Positions 34,714-45,792 of a stretch of 64,000 bases of DNA are shown piece after piece. This DNA comes from Gonocerus acuteangulatus. Its lineage: Eukaryota > Arthropoda > Insecta > Hemiptera > Coreidae. Position 1 is the stretch's first letter. Each line of letters begins with the position of its first letter. The stretch lies in NCBI GenBank assembly GCA_946811695.1, contig OX328124.1, forward strand, positions 54,400,360-54,464,359, in the 5' to 3' direction. The position numbers and the translations under genes are program-made. The notes under the pieces were generated by a model. That model had not been told where the DNA came from, made no database searches, and saw only the letters and a list, made by a program, of their open reading frames with translations.

Positions 34714-34758
34714 GCCCCTGATGAGGTGCGAATGAATTAAGCACGAAACATGTAGGGC
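34714..34758 (+). ncRNA. Hammerhead-like motif, right arm
   Basis: GCCC (stem I), CTGATGA (core), G, GTGC-loop-GCAC (stem II, 11-nt loop), GAAAC, ATGTA and GGGC (stem I partner). An AATAAA lies 8 nt downstream. Every conserved hammerhead block is present in order. One extra G, or a bulged G, separates the core from stem II, so cleavage is plausible but unproven. Confidence 0.7.
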
Positions 34759-34830
34759 AGAAAAAATAAAGTGGTTTGGCACAAGGAAGTACTACTTTTT
34801 CCCGACCCTAAGCCTAAAAGAACGAAATGC

Positions 34831-34905
<75 letters not shown>

Positions 34906-35142
34906 TGTTAACACGATAGCGGCCAGAGTTTTTGTTTTTTCATCACGAAACTTGGTATATAGCATTCAATTAGCAAACGATTGAACGAGTTCGTTAACCA
35001 CCAAAATCGGTCCACCGGAAGGGGGGGTTTATCCCGAACCCAAAACACTAATTTGACTATGTCAGTCGTAATACTTGTTATATTTCAACGAAACTTGGTA
35101 TTCGTAGTGGTAATATAGAGAGAAAAGTGAGATATAAAAAAG

Positions 35143-36580
35143 TCCGACTCGCAGGAACTGCATCATCTTAGCGCGGTTCCTTTCTTATCCCTAGTCTAAT
35201 TTGGAAAGATTAAAATATTTATTTATTGATAAGGCTTCGCAACTTTGGCGAATCGCCTGAAGATTAAAATAGAAGCAGTTATTATTTTGGTTCCACCAGT
35301 CTTGAAAGGTCTTGATTTACGATCTTACCTGGAAGGGTCGGTCAACACTTGAAAGGGTCCCGCTAGTTACAAGGTCTTGGAATCTAGGAAATCTATATTT
35401 GTAACAATAATTTTTTTTGTTATTTTACTTAACTAGTTTTATTGTAAAATACATTATCCAACTATAAGCAATTAAGAAATAACAAGGAATAAAAACAGAC
35501 AAAAAAACCGTTCGAATAAACGAAATCAATTACTTTAATGGTTTAAGCACTTATTTCTCCGATTGACATCGTCTAATTAAAACTTTTGTCAGAACATTTT
35601 TTGTAGAGCATTTAGTAAGCTTTCGAATGGTAACCTTTCGCTTCCCAAGATTTTCAACCGTTTTCGAGATATTAATGAAAGTATACGAAGTTCCCAAAAC
35701 TTTTCATTATTTCTAGCTATAGAAAATTGGTCTCATTTTACCTATCCTGTTTTACACACAAATACATTTTCTTAACATAAGAAATTACAAAAATAAAAAT
35801 CAATAAAAAACTAAGGGAAAGAGACAAAAATTACAAAAAGAACGACCAACACCCGTTCATAAGAACTAAGCAGACGTATTTGAAGTTTTAAGCATTTATT
35901 TCTTCGACTGACATCACCTAATCAAAACATGTTTCAGAATCTTTTCTGTGGAGAATTTAGAAAGCTTTCAAATAGTTTCTATCCACTTATGAACATTTCC
36001 CAACCGTGTTCGAGATATTAATGAAAATATACGAAGTTCCCAAAACTTTTCATGTCTGTTCATAAAATATTTTATTCTAACCCTTTCTTAACTCCAAAAG
36101 TAACCAAAGGTTTAAGATATTAGTTTTGATAAAATTTGAACATGCAAAAAATGTTTCAACTGAATCCCATGATTTTATGTACCAAAACCAAAAACGTTAT
36201 TCAGCAACTATGTTCCCAATTTTCTCGAAAACGGTTAAAGCTATCGCCTTAAAACGGTTTCATTCGTTTTCCTAGGCCAAGAAGCCTACAAAACGAGTAC
36301 TTACAAGCATATGAACTCAAAAATGTAAGCGTTGCGATTTTATTTGCGCGAATTTCGCCCCAAACGCCATCTTCCAGTGGGCGGATTTTGCTGGTTAACG
36401 AACTTGACCTTTCAAATAACAGACAAATATATATATATATACAAATTTGAACCATCGTTATTTTCGGTCTCTAGGGGTTCTGAAACGCGAAATTTTCTAG
36501 TCGGCACTTCCGGATTGTTTCATGAGATCAATTTTATAAGCGGGGTTCCTCCCTATGAAGGGAGGGAGGAACCGCGCTAA
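35143..36580 (+). mobile_element. Family B copy 2
   Basis: It begins TCCGACTCGCAGGAACTGC, with TTAGCGCGGTTCC inside, and ends in a GGTTCCTCCCT/AGGGAGGAACC hairpin followed by GCGCTAA. The microsatellite is short (about 36428-36440). The 5' end lies directly against interrupted family A copy 3. Confidence 0.8.
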
Positions 36581-37384
36581 CAATATAAACAGATCTAAGA
36601 TGTTAAACGGGAGCTGGTGAAAGGAAGAATGAGAATGTCTCGTATTGCAATTCTCTGTATGCAGGGTCTGCTTCCAGGTAAAGTCATATACTTTTACTGC
36701 CCTTTACCGTTACTCAGAAGGCTCTTTGTGTTTACAAACAAAGGACTCGGTATAGACCACCCGTATTAACCCAAAAGTGATTATATCAAGCTTGATAAAC
36801 TTCCTCAATTAAATTAAGGAATTTAAGAGTGCTTAAAATAGGTTCTTGATCTAGTCAAAAAATTCAAGGAGAATTAGATCATGAATAGAAAATCTCGGCC
36901 AAACAGAAGGAAAATAACAATAACAAGGATAGTCAAACTTCGTTTTCAAAGATTGTTAGTTGTAACACAAAAACGGTCACTCATGATTCTAATAAATTAA
37001 CTGTGAAGGGTGATTACACAAATATTCCTGTTGAGGCTTTAAAGCTTCAATTTAAAAAACATATTAACCCATAGGAATTATAGATTGGCCTAAAAACATA
37101 AAATCATTGAAAAAATGATTTCTTATTATTGAATCAAACAAAAACGATATAGAGGTTATATCAACAGAGTTTTTAAATATATGCAAAGACCTGTTGATCA
37201 ATAAAATTAAAATAAAAAATAGAGTTCTCTGTAAAAGGTTTAATGAGCTCTATTAAATACATATTTTCAAATTTAGTTATAATTTTAACTATTGGAATTA
37301 TTATCCAAAGATTCATATAATTACTCAACAATAGATTCTAATTTGAAGCACAGCTATTTTCGATATCTACCTGTTCGCATTGTT
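36581..37384 (+). other. Unique segment between two family B bodies
   Basis: About 800 bp not found elsewhere in the window. From about 36960 to 37260 the plus strand gives protein-like stretches (VKGDYTNIPVEALKLQFKKH, then in another frame IESNKNDIEVISTEFLNI) broken by stops and frameshifts. I do not recognise the family. Confidence 0.45.
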
Positions 37385-38453
37385 TTTCTTATTTTAATTA
37401 ATCTATTTTATTGTCAAATACATTATCCAACTATAAGCAATGAAAAAATAGGAATAAAAACAGACAAAAAAAAACCGTTCGAATAAAAGAAATCAATTAC
37501 TTGAATGGTTTAAGCACTTATTTCTCTGATTGACATCGCCCAATTAAAACTTTTGTCAGAACATTTTTTGTAGACCATTTAGTAAGCTTTCGAATGGTAA
37601 CCCTTCGCTTCCCAAGATTTTGAACCGTTTTCGAGATATTAATGAAAGTATACGAAGTTCCCAAAATTTTCATTATTTCTGGCAACAGAAAATTGGTCTC
37701 ATTTTTCCTATACTGTTTTACAAACAAATACATTTTCCTAACGTAATAAATTACAAAAATAAAAAGCAAAAAAAAACCAAGGGAAAGAGACAAAAATTAC
37801 AAAAAGAACGACAAAACCCCGTTCATAAGAACAAAACAGACGTATTTGAAGTTTTAAGCACTTATTTCTCCGATTGACATAACCTAATCAAAACTTTCAT
37901 CAGAACCATTTTTGTAGAGCATTTTGTAAGATTTCTAATGGTGATCTTCCGTTTACCCAGATTCTCAACCTTTCTCGAGATATTAATGAAATTATACGAA
38001 GTTCCCAAAACTTTTCATGTCTGTTCATAAAATATTTTATTCTAACCCTTCCTTAACTCCAAACGTAACATAACTTTCAACATATTAGTTTTAATGAAAG
38101 CAGAATATGCAGATAATGTTTCAACTGAATCCCGTGATTCTAAGTACCCAAACCAAAAACGGTATTCAAAAACTATTTTTCCAATTTTCTCAAAAACGGG
38201 TAAAGCTATCGCCTTGAAAATGGTTTCATTCGTTTTCCTAGCCCAAGAAGCCTATACAAAGAGTACTTACAAGCTAATGAACTCAAAAACGTAAGCGTTA
38301 CGATTTTTTCTGCGCGAATTTCGCCCCAAACGCCATCTTCCATTGGGCGGATTTTGCTGGTTAACGAACTTGACCTTTCAAATTGGACGACGGATTTTTG
38401 TACCAAATTTCATCAAAATCGGACCATCAGGGAAGCCAGAAATGAGCGAACAG

Positions 38454-38514
<61 letters not shown>

Positions 38515-38650
38515 AATTTGAACCACCGTTATTTTCGGTCTCTAGGGGTTCTGAAACGCGAAATTTTCTTGTCGGCACTTCCGGATTGTTTCATTGTATC
38601 AACCTTATAAGCGGGGTTCCTCCCTATGGGGGAGGGAGGAACCGCGCTAA
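37385..38650 (+). mobile_element. Family B copy 3, lacking its 5' end
   Basis: It enters in the middle of the family B body and runs to a complete 3' end (hairpin plus GCGCTAA at 38650), which abuts family A copy 3. The (AT)n tract is at 38458-38512. Copies 2 and 3 plus the segment between them look like one insertion. Confidence 0.8.
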
Positions 38651-39470
38651 AATGAACTAAATTGGTTCATAAGGAGGGGGGGGGGGGTTACTCCGGACCA
38701 ACAATACCAATTCGCCACTACCAGCCGTGATTTTAGGTATATTTCGACGAAACTCGGTATTCATAGTGGTAATCTACAGGTAAATATGTGTTGTAAAAAT
38801 AAACTAAATCGGTTCATTAGGAGGGGGGTTTACTCCAGACCCACAATACCAATTCGCCACTACCAACCGTGATTTTTGGTATATTTCGACGAAACTCGGT
38901 ATTCGTAGTGGTAATCTACAGGTAAATATGTGTTGTAAAAATAAACTAAATCGGTCCATTAGGAGGGGGGGGGGGTTTACTCCGGACCCAAATTACTAAT
39001 ATACTCATACTGGCCGTAATTTCTGCTGTATTGTAACAAAACGCGGTATACGTCGTGGGTAACTCATGAGAAAGAAGTGTTGTAAAAATGAGCTGAATCG
39101 GTCAATCGGAAAGGGGGGTTTACTTTGTAATATATTACAATAGAAAAGCCAGCCAGACATAGGTTCACAAAGGCGCCGCAAGGAGCGCTTTCTACCACTA
39201 GAGTGACTGTATCCGGTTCCTGCGTTAGATCAAAATACGATAATATGAGGTTTTTTTGTATTTATTACGTAGTGTAGTAGGTACCATGTGTAAACATAAC
39301 TCTGGAAGAAAATTAATAATTTATCAGTTACTCATTTCAAAATTAAAAGAGAACTATTCATGTTTTTATTTTATTTATGTAGGATATTTTAAGCAAATTG
39401 TTCTGGAAAGCAGTCTACACTACCCCAATTCTGAGGAAAGTGCTTAGTTATGCAGCTCCTGCGTGACGGA

Positions 39471-40420
39471 CTTTTTTTCATGAGTATTGTCATGGTAAAT
39501 GGTTTACATGATTTGCGTTGAAATGTTTATATCTTGATTGGACCCATTCTGATTCTATTGGAAATAGAAGCCGTTTGTACTGAGCTTTGATTTATCATGA
39601 TTTTTTATTTTAATGCATAACATCTGTAGTGTTTGCATTTGACGGTGATTACTTTTAAATCTTACTATTGGACGTAATTTAAACGAATAAAATATGAAAC
39701 ATCATTTATCAATCTCAAAGCTTTTAGAGTTTTTAAAAAAAGGGTGATCTGTTGAAGTGACAACATAAATTATTGTCCACATGACGTAAGTGACTGGAAT
39801 AAAACAAATTTGAATTCGCTCAGGTAAAGAAATTTGTCAGGGAAATCCCGTTGTCAATGCGAAGCCTATAAATATATTTATATTTATGGAGAAAAAAATG
39901 TGTGGGGTATTGGATTGGAGTTGACGTGGGTGGAGTGGACCGTCACATGAAGCCGTGTGGAGTATGTGTGGATCGATTGGGTACCTTCTCCTGCAGATGT
40001 CTGCTTTTTACAGTCCTCTCGGATATACAGCCTTTATCTGCTCCATTTTCAATTACTGATTGCTCAAAGGAAAGACGACAATCCCTTTCCATTTACCCAC
40101 CACAAGGGATGGAATTGTCTTCCGAAGGAATTCATACAGAATCTTTGTTATGTCCCGAAGAAAAGAAAGAAAAAAAAATTGTCGTTATTTATACATAATG
40201 GAGAATATTTCTGACCGTGGATACGAACTCTTTCTTGAAAATTCTGCAGTTTCGAAGAAGTTTCCGGCTTACATTGCTAATAAAAAAAGAAGAAATACAT
40301 AGAGAATTCAAATGAAGAGCCATCCTAACAGTAATTTAGAGGAGCCTACGGACATTTAGAATTTAATTAAGTGTGTCAGAAGAAAATAAAAAGCATTAAT
40401 AATTCAGCTGCAAATCTTTT
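39471..40420. other. Non-coding stretch, no gene seen
   Basis: Three overlapping plus-strand frames of 80-98 codons at 39902-40302 show no recognised domain and no codon pattern I can support. Confidence 0.45.
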
Positions 40421-40605
40421 ATTTCCTGCTCTACATGTTTCTACATTGACTCAGGCGGCGACGGTGGAAAGCTTACCCCATGGGCTGCTTTTCATAATAT
40501 TTTAATGACGAGACCATGAATAGTTATACTTTTAGTTGTAAACTCCTGAAAGGCCACGAGAAGGCATGAAACATGAAGAGCTAGAAATAAACGATGCCGG
40601 CCAAA
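40420..40605. repeat. Degraded inverted pair of hammerhead-like ends
   Basis: The left part, minus strand, reads CTGAGTCAATGTAGAAACATGTAGAGC. The right part, plus strand, reads CCTGAAAGGCCACGAGAAGG, then CATGAAACATGAAGAGC and 'tagaaataaa'. Both keep GAAACATG and GAGC, but the CTGANGA core is damaged. Confidence 0.5.
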
Positions 40606-41370
40606 TATAAGTATTTTAACACCATCGAATGAAACATGGATTGTAACTAGGGTGATTATGATTTTCGTTTTATTAGAAATTATCAAATGATGTATTCATT
40701 TTATGATTTTATTGGATGCAGTCTACTATGGTTTATTTTCAATACAAAGATTTGGAGGTTTAAAGAACAACTCGGCACAGCACCAGGATGTTCTTAGTTA
40801 TTTTCATTTTTATCTTGATCTTCCCCATTTTTCTTATTTATGCCTAAAATATCAAGATAGTGAGATCAGTTGTTTTGAAATAACAATCTGTAAGTCAAGC
40901 TTGCCTGAACAGAACTAATGAATCATTGATCATCACGAATGCATCAAAGAACACAAAGATTGTAAAGGAATCTTTTTTACCGACGATATTTGTTATTTTC
41001 TACAATTTGTTTCCATTGCATTGGCCTCTATTGACGTCTGAGAAAAATTAAAAACTGATTCAGTCTAACGTGCCGTTCATATCAGACCGGGTATTTGTTT
41101 TTTTCTGTGTGATTAAAAAAATCACAAAAAGTTATGTCGATTTATTCTAGATCTCAGTTGAAAGGAGAACTTTTTGCAAAATCAAAATTTGAATATTTTT
41201 TAGAAAATTCTGTCAAAACTCTATTTACTATTTTTTCCTTACATGCTGGGATTTTTTTTTTTTTTTTTAAATTGTTGTGCATTCTTGTGCTTTTGTTTTC
41301 ATTGCAAGGTTATTTCGGGTAGTTTATTTTTTGTATGGATACATGAACATTTTTAACTTTAAAATATGCA
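40606..41370. other. Non-coding stretch, no gene seen
   Basis: AT-rich with short chance frames. No repeat family recognised. Confidence 0.5.
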
Positions 41371-41375
41371 AAAAG

Positions 41376-41560
41376 TCCGACACGCGGAACTGCGTCATCT
41401 TAGCGAGGTTCCGGTCGTATCCATGGTGCCATTAGTAAAGGAATAGAAGCAGGTAACGAAGTTTAAAGCACCACAACTGGAAACTGACAGTTTAATTTAA
41501 AGCAAGAACCAACCAATTAAAAAGTGATTTAAACAAAGACACAAACCCTTTAAAAAGGAA
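41376..41560 (+). repeat. Family B 5' end fragment
   Basis: TCCGACACGCGGAACTGCGTC followed by 'ttagcgaggttcc' is a mutated family B 5' terminus. The body is replaced after a short stretch, just before family A copy 4 begins. Confidence 0.6.
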
Positions 41561-41565
41561 AAAAG

Positions 41566-42926
41566 TGCGTCACGCAGGAGCTGCATAACTAAGCACTTTC
41601 CTCAGAATTTGGGTAGTGTAGACTGCTTTCCAGAAAAATTTGCTTAAAATATCCTACATAAATAAAATAAAAACATGAATAGTTCTCTTTTAATTTTGTA
41701 ATGAGAAACTGCTCAATTTTTAATTTGTTTCCAGAGTTACGTTACACATGGTACCTACGTAATAAATACAAAAAACCTCATATTATCGTATTTTGATCTA
41801 ACGCAGGAACAGGATACAGGTCCCTCTAGTGGAAGAAAGCGCTCCTTGCGGCGGCTTTGTGAACCCCCCCTTTCCGATTGACCGATTTAGCTCATTTTTA
41901 CAACACTTCTTTCTCATGAGTTACCCACGACTTATACCGCGTTTCGTTACAATACAGCAGAAATTACGACCGGTATGAGTATATTAGTAATTTGGGTCCG
42001 GAGTAAACCCCCCCCCCCTTCTAATGAACCGATTTAGTTTATTTTTACAACACATATTTACCTGTAGATTACCACTACGAATACCGAGTTTTGTCGAAAT
42101 ATACCAAAAATCACGGCTGGTAGTGGCGAATTGGTATTGTGGGTCCGGAGTAAACTCCCCTCCTAATAAACCGATTTAGTTTATTTTTACAACTGATGCC
42201 TCTCTTTAGATGAACATAACGAATACCGAGTTTCGTTGAAATATAGCAAAAACTAAGGCTGGCACGGTCAAATTAGTGTTTTGGGTCCGGGGTAAACCCC
42301 CCTCCCGGTGGACCGATTTTGGTGCTTAACGAACTCGTTCAATCGTTTGCTAATTGAACGCTATATACCACGTTTCGTGAAGAAAAAACAAAAACTCTGG
42401 CCGCTATCGTGTTAACAGACACACATATACATATAAATATATGAATTTTAACGGGGATCATTTTCGGTGTCTACTAGGTAGGATCGATGGAATTGGTATT
42501 GTGGGTCCGGAGTAAACCCCCCCTCCTAATGAACCGATTTAGTTTATTTTTACAACACATATTTACCTGTGAATTACCACTACGAATACCGAGTTTTGTC
42601 GAAATATACCAAAAATCACGGCTGGTAGTGGCGAATTGGTATTGTGGGTCCGGAGTAAACCCCCCCCTCCTAATGAACCGATTTAGTTCATTTTTATATC
42701 TCATTTTTCTCTCTATATTACCACTACGAATACCAAGTTTCGTTGAAATATAACAAATATTACGACTGACATGGTCAAATTAGTGTTTTGGGTTCGGGGT
42801 AAACCCCCTTCCGGTGGACCGACTTTGGTGGTTAAAGAACTCGTTCAATCGTTTGCTAATTGAATGCTATATACCAAGTTTCGTGACGAAAAAACAAAAA
42901 CTCTGGCCGCTATCGTGTTAGCAGAC

Positions 42927-42970
<44 letters not shown>

Positions 42971-43089
42971 TTTAACGGGTCATTTTCGGTGTCTACTAGG
43001 TAGAATCAATAAAGATTTGAAGAAATTTTTCAAAAATTCCGTCATGAGTCCAACCTCAATAGCTGCTTTCCTTCGGAGGAAAGTGCTAA
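41566..43089 (+). mobile_element. Family A copy 4, chimeric
   Basis: The 5' end (TGCGTCACGCAGGAGCTGC) and 3' hairpin with CTAA are both present. Internally the body runs up to the post-microsatellite block 'gtctactaggtaggatcgat' at about 42485, then restarts with an earlier module ('aattggtattgtgggtccgg') and passes through a second microsatellite (42930-42967) to the end. It therefore joins two partial bodies. Confidence 0.75.
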
Positions 43090-43099
43090 AATTAATACT

Positions 43100-43330
43100 T
43101 TCGACGTTTTAAGCCCTTATTTCCCCGATTGACTTCGCCACATCGAAAACTGCTTCAACACCTTTTTGGTAGAGAATTTAGTAAGCTTTCAAACGGTCAC
43201 CTTCCACTTACCACTGATTTTCCAGCCGTTTTCGAGATATTTACGAAAATATATGAAAATCCCAATGCTTTTCATGTATATTAATAACTGCATATGAACT
43301 CGAAAACGAAAGCATTACTTTCGCACATTT
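43100..43330 (+). repeat. Decayed family B internal fragment
   Basis: 'ttatttccccgattgacttc', 'gaatttagtaagctttcaaa' and 'ccgttttcgagatattta' match the body of family B copy 2 at 35540-35680. No ends. Confidence 0.65.
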
Positions 43331-43584
43331 TTTTTTGTTATGAACTTATTAGTTCTTATTATTATAAATTCCAATAATTGAAATGAAGCATTGAATATAT
43401 TCGACTTTGAAGGGCTTTCTCTTTTGAAAAAAGAGTGCTAGGAAAGATGAATAATTCATAAGCTTTCCACGTATAAAAGCTGAGTGTAACCTAAAGAACA
43501 ATTCGCAATGACCGCGAATGTATAAAAAAACATAAAGGTGTAATGAATATGCATCACAATTTGCGATCTCGATAAGAAAGGAGA

Positions 43585-43684
43585 AGTGGCATTTCGTGCT
43601 GATAGCTTTTGCAGCAACTGTATATTGCAGCAAATCTATGATGAGCGGTTTACAGAATCCATAATTATTTCACTTGAGCATTTT
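43585..43684 (+). repeat. 100-bp direct repeat, left copy
   Basis: From 'agtggcatttcgtgctgata' to 'gagcatttta', this matches 45016-45115 with about four differences by eye. The two copies flank family B copy 4. Confidence 0.85.
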
Positions 43685-43811
43685 AGCGCATTTTCTTCAT
43701 AGGGAGAAACCCCGCTTATAAGGTTGATCTCATGAAAAAATCCGGAAGTGCCGACTAGAAAATTTGGCGTTTCAGAACCCCTAGAGACCGAAAATAACGG
43801 TGGTTCAAATT

Positions 43812-43883
<72 letters not shown>

Positions 43884-45009
43884 TATGTCTGTTCGCGGTT
43901 TTCCGGCCCACGGTCCGATTTTGATGAAATTTGGTACAAAAATCTGTCGTACAATTTGAGAGGTCAAGTTCGTTAACCAACAGAATCCGCCCACTGGAAG
44001 ATGGCGTTTGCGGCGAAATTCGCGCAAAAAAAATCGCAACGCTTACGTTTTTCAGTTCATATTCTTGTAAGTAATCGTTTTATAGGCTTCTTGGGCTAGT
44101 AAAACGAATGGACCCATTTTTAAGACGATAGCTTTAACAGTTTCCGAGAAAATCGGAAAAATAGTTGTTAAATCAAGTTTTTAGTTTGGTTACTTAGAAT
44201 CATGGGATTCGGTTAAAATATTTTCTGCATGTTTAAATTCCTCACATAAAAAGATTTGTAAATTTCGGTTACGTTTGGAGTTAAGGAAGAATTAGAATAA
44301 AATATTTTATTAATAGACATGAAAAGTTTTGGGAACTTCGCATATATTTTCCTTAATATCTCGAAAACAGTTGGGAAATCGTCATAAGTGGATAGAAACT
44401 ATTCAAAAGCTTACTAAATTCTCTATAATTAATATTCTGAGAAGATTTTCGATTAGTTGATGTCAATCGGAGAAAACGGTGATGAAAACTTTGAATGTGT
44501 TCTTTTGAACGGGTTTTCGTAGTTGTTTAGCTCACTTTTTAATTGTTTGTTTTAAATTGTATTTATTTTATGAAACATTTTGAAATTATAAACATTTTGA
44601 TAGTTTTGAATACATTGAACAATGAAATAAAAATTTCATGTCTGTAGCAGTGGAGCCTGGCCAAGCCAGGCTCTAGGATGATCCAGGTATAAGGGTACGC
44701 TGCTGGCCCTTTGTCACCGGTCAAGCTGCTGGCCCTTTGTCACCGGTCCGTCTAGGTCATTCCATGGGCTTTTAGGTGATATCATCCAGAATAGGTTTTT
44801 TTAGGTTCTTCTAAATTTGCATGAATGATACTACAAGACGCGAATCATATACAAAATCGATCTTTATCATGTTTAGGAGAAAGGAAAAAAATACGTGAAA
44901 ACCTAAGAATCCGGTTCCTAGTAATAACTGTTTCTATTCTAAGTATACAAAATGACACTAGGGCTATGAATGGAAGCGCGCTAAGATGATGCAGTTCTTG
45001 CGAGTCGGA
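43683..45009 (-). mobile_element. Family B copy 4
   Basis: Minus-strand element with 5' end TCCGACTCGCAAGAACTGC at 45009 and a degraded 3' end (GCGCTAA, hairpin eroded) at 43683. The (AT)n tract is at about 43818-43888. The segment from about 44560 to 44930 is not shared with other copies and includes a perfect hairpin and a 26-bp tandem duplication. Confidence 0.75.
44653..44748. repeat. Hairpin and 26-bp tandem duplication
   Basis: GAGCCTGGC-CAA-GCCAGGCTC is a perfect 9-bp stem at 44653-44673. From 44700, 'gctggccctttgtcaccggt' occurs twice with a 26-bp period. Both lie inside a GC-richer island within family B copy 4. Confidence 0.8.
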
Positions 45010-45015
45010 CTTTTT

Positions 45016-45115
45016 AGTGGCATTTCGTGCTGATAGCTTTTACAGCAACTGTATATTGCAGCAAATCTATGATGAGCGGTTTACAGAATCCATAATTATT
45101 TCTCTCGAGCATTTT
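45016..45115 (+). repeat. 100-bp direct repeat, right copy
   Basis: See 43585-43684. It starts 6 bp after the 5' terminus of family B copy 4. Confidence 0.85.
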
Positions 45116-45119
45116 ATCT

Positions 45120-45570
45120 ATTAGCTTTGTCTATGACAATCTGACACTGAGTTTTGGATCCTGCCCCAATAAGGGTAGTGGCTTTCCTTTCCCTAACCTA
45201 GCTGGAAAACGAAAAAACGGAGGCAACGTATATAATCCATCCGGAATTATTTGTAAGTGAAATTTCCGGACTGAAAGAAATATTAAAATTATAATCAGGT
45301 TTTTACATTAAATTTTTATAGGACTCCATCAAGACAGTTATTTGCACCTCATCGTGCTATACATTATAATGAGCAAAAATTAGTAATGTTCATGTCATTC
45401 TCACCTATTTCCCAGGAAAAGGTTTCCAAACAACTGATAAGGACACCTTAGACGTGGGAGATAATACTCGATTACTATTACGGCCAAAAAAATCTTGCAA
45501 AGCAGGAATTGAAAATCCATTAATCATCGCCACTAATCGCTCAGAATTAACAGTTATTGTTCAATCCTTT
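45120..45570. other. Non-coding stretch, no gene seen
   Basis: It may be eroded mariner sequence, because a transposase fragment follows on the minus strand, but I cannot align it. Confidence 0.4.
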
Positions 45571-45756
45571 TCATTGTCGAAAAAATACGGGCCGAATTTG
45601 GCGAGATAAGTGGCCTCTCGTAGGACCCCAATATCGACAGGTCTGTCTGCTCACTTTGCCGTTGAGGTGAAAGTACGGCTCATCTGAGAGCATAATGTTG
45701 TTTACGGATGAAAATCGATTAATCATATGGTTAGCAAAGTTTTTGTTGGGGAGCAT
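45571..45756 (-). pseudogene. Mariner-like transposase core fragment
   Basis: The peptide contains IMLSDEPYFHLNGKVSRQTC and RYWGPT, matching the segment around the first catalytic Asp (SDE.hFhLnG...N.qNcRyW) of Mos1-like transposases. Only about 60 residues are readable, so it is a relic. It differs from the transposase at 59.6-60.9 kb. Confidence 0.7.
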
Positions 45757-45792
45757 TAGTTAGCTTCTATTTTTAAAATAACTGTACCTTAA

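Larger units (their letters stand above)
32623..34834 (+). mobile_element. Composite retroelement with inverted hammerhead-bearing arms
   Basis: Arms 32623-32780 and 34677-34834 are reverse complements, 158 bp each, with one mismatch seen by eye (TTGTGTCAAA versus TTGTGCCAAA). Each carries a hammerhead-like motif. Between them lie the RNase H and C-terminal zinc part of a LINE and a GC-richer tail. The element sits inside the (AT)n tract of family A copy 3. A pseudo-LTR pair in inverted orientation is known from Penelope-like elements, but the protein here is LINE-type. Confidence 0.75.
32418..39470 (-). mobile_element. Family A copy 3, split by two later insertions
   Basis: The 3' terminus (TTAGCACTTTCCTCCG on the plus strand) is at 32418 and the 5' terminus (GCAGCTCCTGCGTGACGGA) ends at 39470. 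Removing the insertions leaves a normal family A layout: 32418-32592 (3' end and microsatellite), 34835-35142 (pre-microsatellite modules) and 38651-39470 (remaining modules and 5' end). The ~140-bp modules are clear at 38749, 38891 and 39038, where GAAACTCGGTAT or AAAACGCGGTAT recurs. Confidence 0.8.

Noticed and set aside
39902..40302. Coding exon cluster
   Set aside because: Three overlapping frames arise from one slightly GC-richer patch. No domain, splice context or repeat match supports a gene.
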